Part shown: positions 61,926 through 64,000 of the stretch, in pieces
Layout of the letters: each line of letters starts with the position of its first letter
Numbering within the stretch: position 1 is the first letter of the stretch
Origin: CADEEN01 sp963840805
GTDB lineage: Bacteria > Pseudomonadota > Gammaproteobacteria > Burkholderiales > Burkholderiaceae_C
NCBI GenBank assembly: GCA_963840805.1
Contig: CAWJAJ010000016.1
Span: forward strand, 62,001-126,000
Direction of reading: 5' to 3'
DNA: 64,000 nucleotides
The notes under the pieces: model-generated
What the model was told of the DNA's origin: nothing
Database searches by the model: none
Seen by the model: the letters and a program-made list of their open reading frames with translations, nothing else
Position numbers and translations under genes: made by a program

Positions 61926-62671
61926 CTACTTCAGCGCCGCCAGCCGTTCCTTGCCGGCCTGCGCGGCCTCGGACTGCGGGTACTTCTTCAGCAGGTCGGC
62001 CAGCGTCACGCGCGCGCCCTTGCTGTCCTTCATCTCGGCCTGGCAGTTGGCGATCGCCAGCAGCGCCTCGGGCACGCGCGGGTGCTCGGGCGCGCCGGCG
62101 ATGAAGGCGCGGAAGCTGGCGATCGCTTCCTTGTACTCGCGCTTGCCGTACAGCGCGTTGCCGAGCCAGAAGCGCACCGAGTCGAGGTAGCCGCTGGCCG
62201 GATAGCGGCGGGCTGAACGCGTTGAAGCGCAGTCGCCGCGCCGGCGAAATCGCCGCTGCGGATCAACGCGAAGGCCTCGTCGTACTGGCGCTTCTCGTCG
62301 GCGTCGGCGAGGAACTCCTTGCCGTCGACGGCCACCTTCTGCGGCTCGAGCTTGCGGATGCGGTCGTCGACGCCCTGCGCGATGTCCTTCTGCCGCCGCT
62401 GCAACTCGGCCACGTCGCGCGCGAGCTGCTCGTTGCTGCCGCGCTGGCGCGCCAGGTCGGCGCGCAGCGCCTCGAGCTGGTTGTTCAGGTCGAGCAGGCT
62501 GCGGCGCAGCTGCTGCACCTGCTCGAGCAGCTCCTTGTTCGCCGTGGCCAGTTCGGCCAGGCGCTTGCTGGTCTGCTCGTCGCTGGCGCGCAACTCGAGG
62601 ATCGCCTTGCGCGCCTCGTTGTCGGGGAAGAGCTGGGCCTGCACCGAGCCAGCCGATGCGGCCAGGACCAT
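61926..62671 (-). CDS. cpoB: CpoB (YbgF), Tol-Pal coordinator (one frameshift)
   Basis: The locus has about 248 codons. The N-terminal coiled coil is LRRSLLDLNNQLEALRADLA, then tetratricopeptide-type repeats (YPASGYLDSVRFWLGNALYG, HPRVPEALLAIANCQAEMKD). A frame break lies near 62217. CpoB links outer-membrane constriction with peptidoglycan synthesis. Its leader MVLAASAGSVQA is very short and lacks positive charges; the upstream repeat may have replaced the true start. Confidence 0.85.
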
Positions 62672-62684
62672 GGCAGACCAACAG

Positions 62685-62775
62685 ACGCCGCGGATCCGGC
62701 TCCGCCGGGCCGCCGGCGTGCGCCCCCGCGAGGCGGCCAAGGTCCAGCGACGCAGTCGCTGACTGCTGCGGGGAG
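62685..62775 (+). repeat. REP-like intergenic repeat, copy 5 (pal stop)
   Basis: The core GCCGCGGATCCGGCTCCGCC recurs here between pal and the first clear start of cpoB. The hairpin part is less conserved than in copies 1-3. Confidence 0.7.
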
Positions 62776-62792
62776 GCGCGCAGGCTGCTTCA

Positions 62793-63334
62793 TCACGGTC
62801 CTTCAGCTCGGCGCGGCGGTTCTTGGCCCAGGCGGCTTCGTCGCTGCCCTGCACCGCCGGCCGCTCCTTGCCGAAGCTCACCGCCTCGAGCTGGTTGTCG
62901 GCGACGCCCAGCAGCGCCAGCGAACGCAGCACCGCTTCGGCGCGCTTCTGGCCGAGCGCCAGGTTGTATTCGCGGCCGCCGCGCTCGTCGGTGTGGCCCT
63001 CGATCGTGGTGCGCTGGTTGCGGTTGGCCGCCATGCGCTTGGCATGCGCCTCGATCAGCGGGCGGAACTCGTCCTTGACGACGAAGCTGTCGAAATCGAA
63101 GTAGACGATGCGCGTCGGCGCCGGTGGCCGCGCTCTTGTCGACATTGACGGTCGTCACCTGCGACGCGCCGCCACCCTGCCCGGCGCCCGCGGTGCCGGC
63201 GCCACCGCCGACCGGCGTGGGCGTGCGCGATTCGACCGGCACATCGGATTTGTCGTCGAGCTTGACCGGCGAGCTGCATCCAGCGGCCAGTACGGCGATG
63301 GCGAAGCGCCGAGGACGAGAGAAAGGCGTTTCAT
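62793..63334 (-). CDS. pal: Pal, peptidoglycan-associated lipoprotein (frameshifts)
   Basis: The lipoprotein starts MKRLSLVLGA at 63334 and reaches the lipobox VLAAGCSS after a break near 63305. A second break near 63118 leads to the OmpA-like domain (IVYFDFDSFVVKDEFRPLIE, TIEGHTDERGGREYNLALGQ, RAEAVLRSLALLGV). The last residues AKNRRAELKDR meet the stop with another one-base problem near 62796. It binds peptidoglycan and TolB. Intact domains support sequence errors. Confidence 0.88.
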
Positions 63335-63369
63335 CGAGTCTCCTTCTTTGAGCGGTGTTCGGTCGTGGA

Positions 63370-64000
63370 TCAGCGGTTGAACGGGCCCCACACAGGCTCG
63401 CGCACATCGAGCCCCGACGACAGCAGGCGGGTCTTGATGCGGCCGTCGAGCGTGGTGGTCATCAGCACGTCGCGGCCCTGCGCGCGCGAGGCGTAGATGA
63501 TCAGCTTGCCGTTGGGCGCGAAGCTGGGGCTTTCGTCGTCGTTGGTGTCGGTCAGGGCCTGAACGTTCCCGCTGGCCAGGTCCATCGTGTGCAGGCGGAA
63601 GCTGTTGCCGCCCAGGCGCGAGACGTAGGCCAGCGTGCGGCCGTCGGGCGAAAGCGCCGGGCTGATGTTGTAGGCGCCGGTGAACGTCACGCGCTCGGCA
63701 TTGCCGCCGGCCGCCGGCATGCGGTAGACCTGCGGGCCGCCGCCGCGGTCGCTGACGAAGTAGAGCGTGCGGCCATCGGGCGTGAAGGCGGCCTCGGTGT
63801 CGATCGCGTTGCTCTGCGTCAGGCGCTTCAGGCCGCTGCCGTCGCGGCCCATCGAGTACAGCTGCGTGACGCCGTCGCGCGACAGCGAGCGCCACCAGCT
63901 GGCGGCCGTCGGGCGACCAGGCCGGTGCGCTGTTGCTGCCGCGGAAGTTGGCCACCGCGCGGCGCTGGCCGCTGGCCACGTCCTGCACCCAGACCACGGC
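63370..64000 (-). CDS. tolB: TolB, C-terminal part (one frameshift; cut by window edge)
   Basis: Beta-propeller repeats are visible: FTPDGRTLYFVSDRGGGPQV, LSPDGRTLAYVSRLGGNS and FAPNGKLIIYASRAQGRDVL, ending EPVWGPFNR. A break near 63889 separates an upstream repeat (NFRGSNSAPAWSPDGRQL). TolB is the periplasmic member of the Tol-Pal system. The N-terminal domain lies beyond the right edge. Order tolB-pal-cpoB is standard. Confidence 0.9.
   Translation of the reverse strand, partial: PWSGCRTWPAASAARWPTSAAATAHRPGRPTAASWWRSLSRDGVTQLYSMGRDGSGLKRLTQSNAIDTEAAFTPDGRTLYFVSDRGGGPQVYRMPAAGGNAERVTFTGAYNISPALSPDGRTLAYVSRLGGNSFRLHTMDLASGNVQALTDTNDDESPSFAPNGKLIIYASRAQGRDVLMTTTLDGRIKTRLLSSGLDVREPVWGPFNR

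Overview
The window is about 68-70% G+C and is packed with sulfur-oxidation genes. It carries a reverse-acting (oxidative) dissimilatory sulfite reductase cluster with dsrEFH and no dsrD, a soxYZAXB set without soxCD, aprBAM-sat, and soeABC. Gene content, codon use and short G+C-rich repeats abutting stop codons fit a betaproteobacterium of the order Burkholderiales (Rubrivivax/Leptothrix-like or Thiobacillus-like). The order is inferred; I could not run a phylogeny.

Layout. (1) 1-19.3 kb, nearly all minus strand: a SoxH-like metallohydrolase (cut by the window edge), a periplasmic DsrE-like / SoxB-like / DsrE-like trio, soxB-X-A-Z-Y, a truncated soxR-like fragment, a YeeE/SoxT transporter, an unknown exported protein, dsrE2-tusA, a FadL-type porin, a CMD-Rieske fusion, a tandem Usp protein, a TauE sulfite exporter with a small membrane partner, and soeC-B-A. 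(2) 19.5-26.7 kb: a MazG-like gene on plus, then on minus rhodanese, a 53-residue protein, an FKBP/SlyD-type protein, an unknown protein, aprA-B-M, a phosphoesterase and sat. (3) 26.9-29.8 kb, plus: a LysR regulator and a NarX/NarL-type two-component system. (4) 29.8-44.8 kb, minus: dsrA-B-E-F-H-C-M-K, an SQR-like gene, dsrL-J-O-P-N, a Cys-less DsrC paralogue, a dsrR-like gene and a SUMT (siroheme) gene. (5) 45.07-51.98 kb, plus, divergent from dsrA: an accessory operon with a Cas6/Cmx6-like protein, a one-cysteine DsrC paralogue, a helical protein, a TauD-like oxygenase, an HTH-coiled-coil-[2Fe-2S]-FNR fusion, an S24-like protein lacking its catalytic lysine, two small proteins and a DsrS-like protein. 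(6) 52-59.8 kb: two cassettes of about 3.9 kb bounded by partial copies of the tRNA-Lys 3' end, holding a GNAT-like protein, a pseudokinase, secreted proteins, a large lipoprotein and a DUF4143 ATPase. (7) 59.7-64 kb: two tRNA-Lys genes, tcdA, a second YeeE-like gene, cpoB, pal and the 3' part of tolB.

How it fits together. SoxAX/YZ/B would load thiosulfate sulfane sulfur in the periplasm. TusA, DsrE2 and rhodanese, then DsrEFH and DsrC, would pass cytoplasmic persulfide to DsrAB, with DsrMKJOP and DsrL handling electrons. Sulfite would be oxidised through AprMBA plus Sat and/or SoeABC, and TauE may export it. The SUMT and DsrN serve siroheme amide synthesis. A 15-bp dyad, TACCC-N5-GGGTA, occurs upstream of tusA, soeA and dsrA and resembles NarL-family heptamer pairs, which suggests that the encoded NarL-like regulator controls these units.

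Caveat. About 20 apparent single-base indels break otherwise well-conserved genes (sat, dsrA, dsrK, dsrN, dsrJ, tcdA, pal, tolB and others), most densely after 59.9 kb. Because essential genes are hit, I read most of these as sequencing or assembly errors and annotate whole loci.
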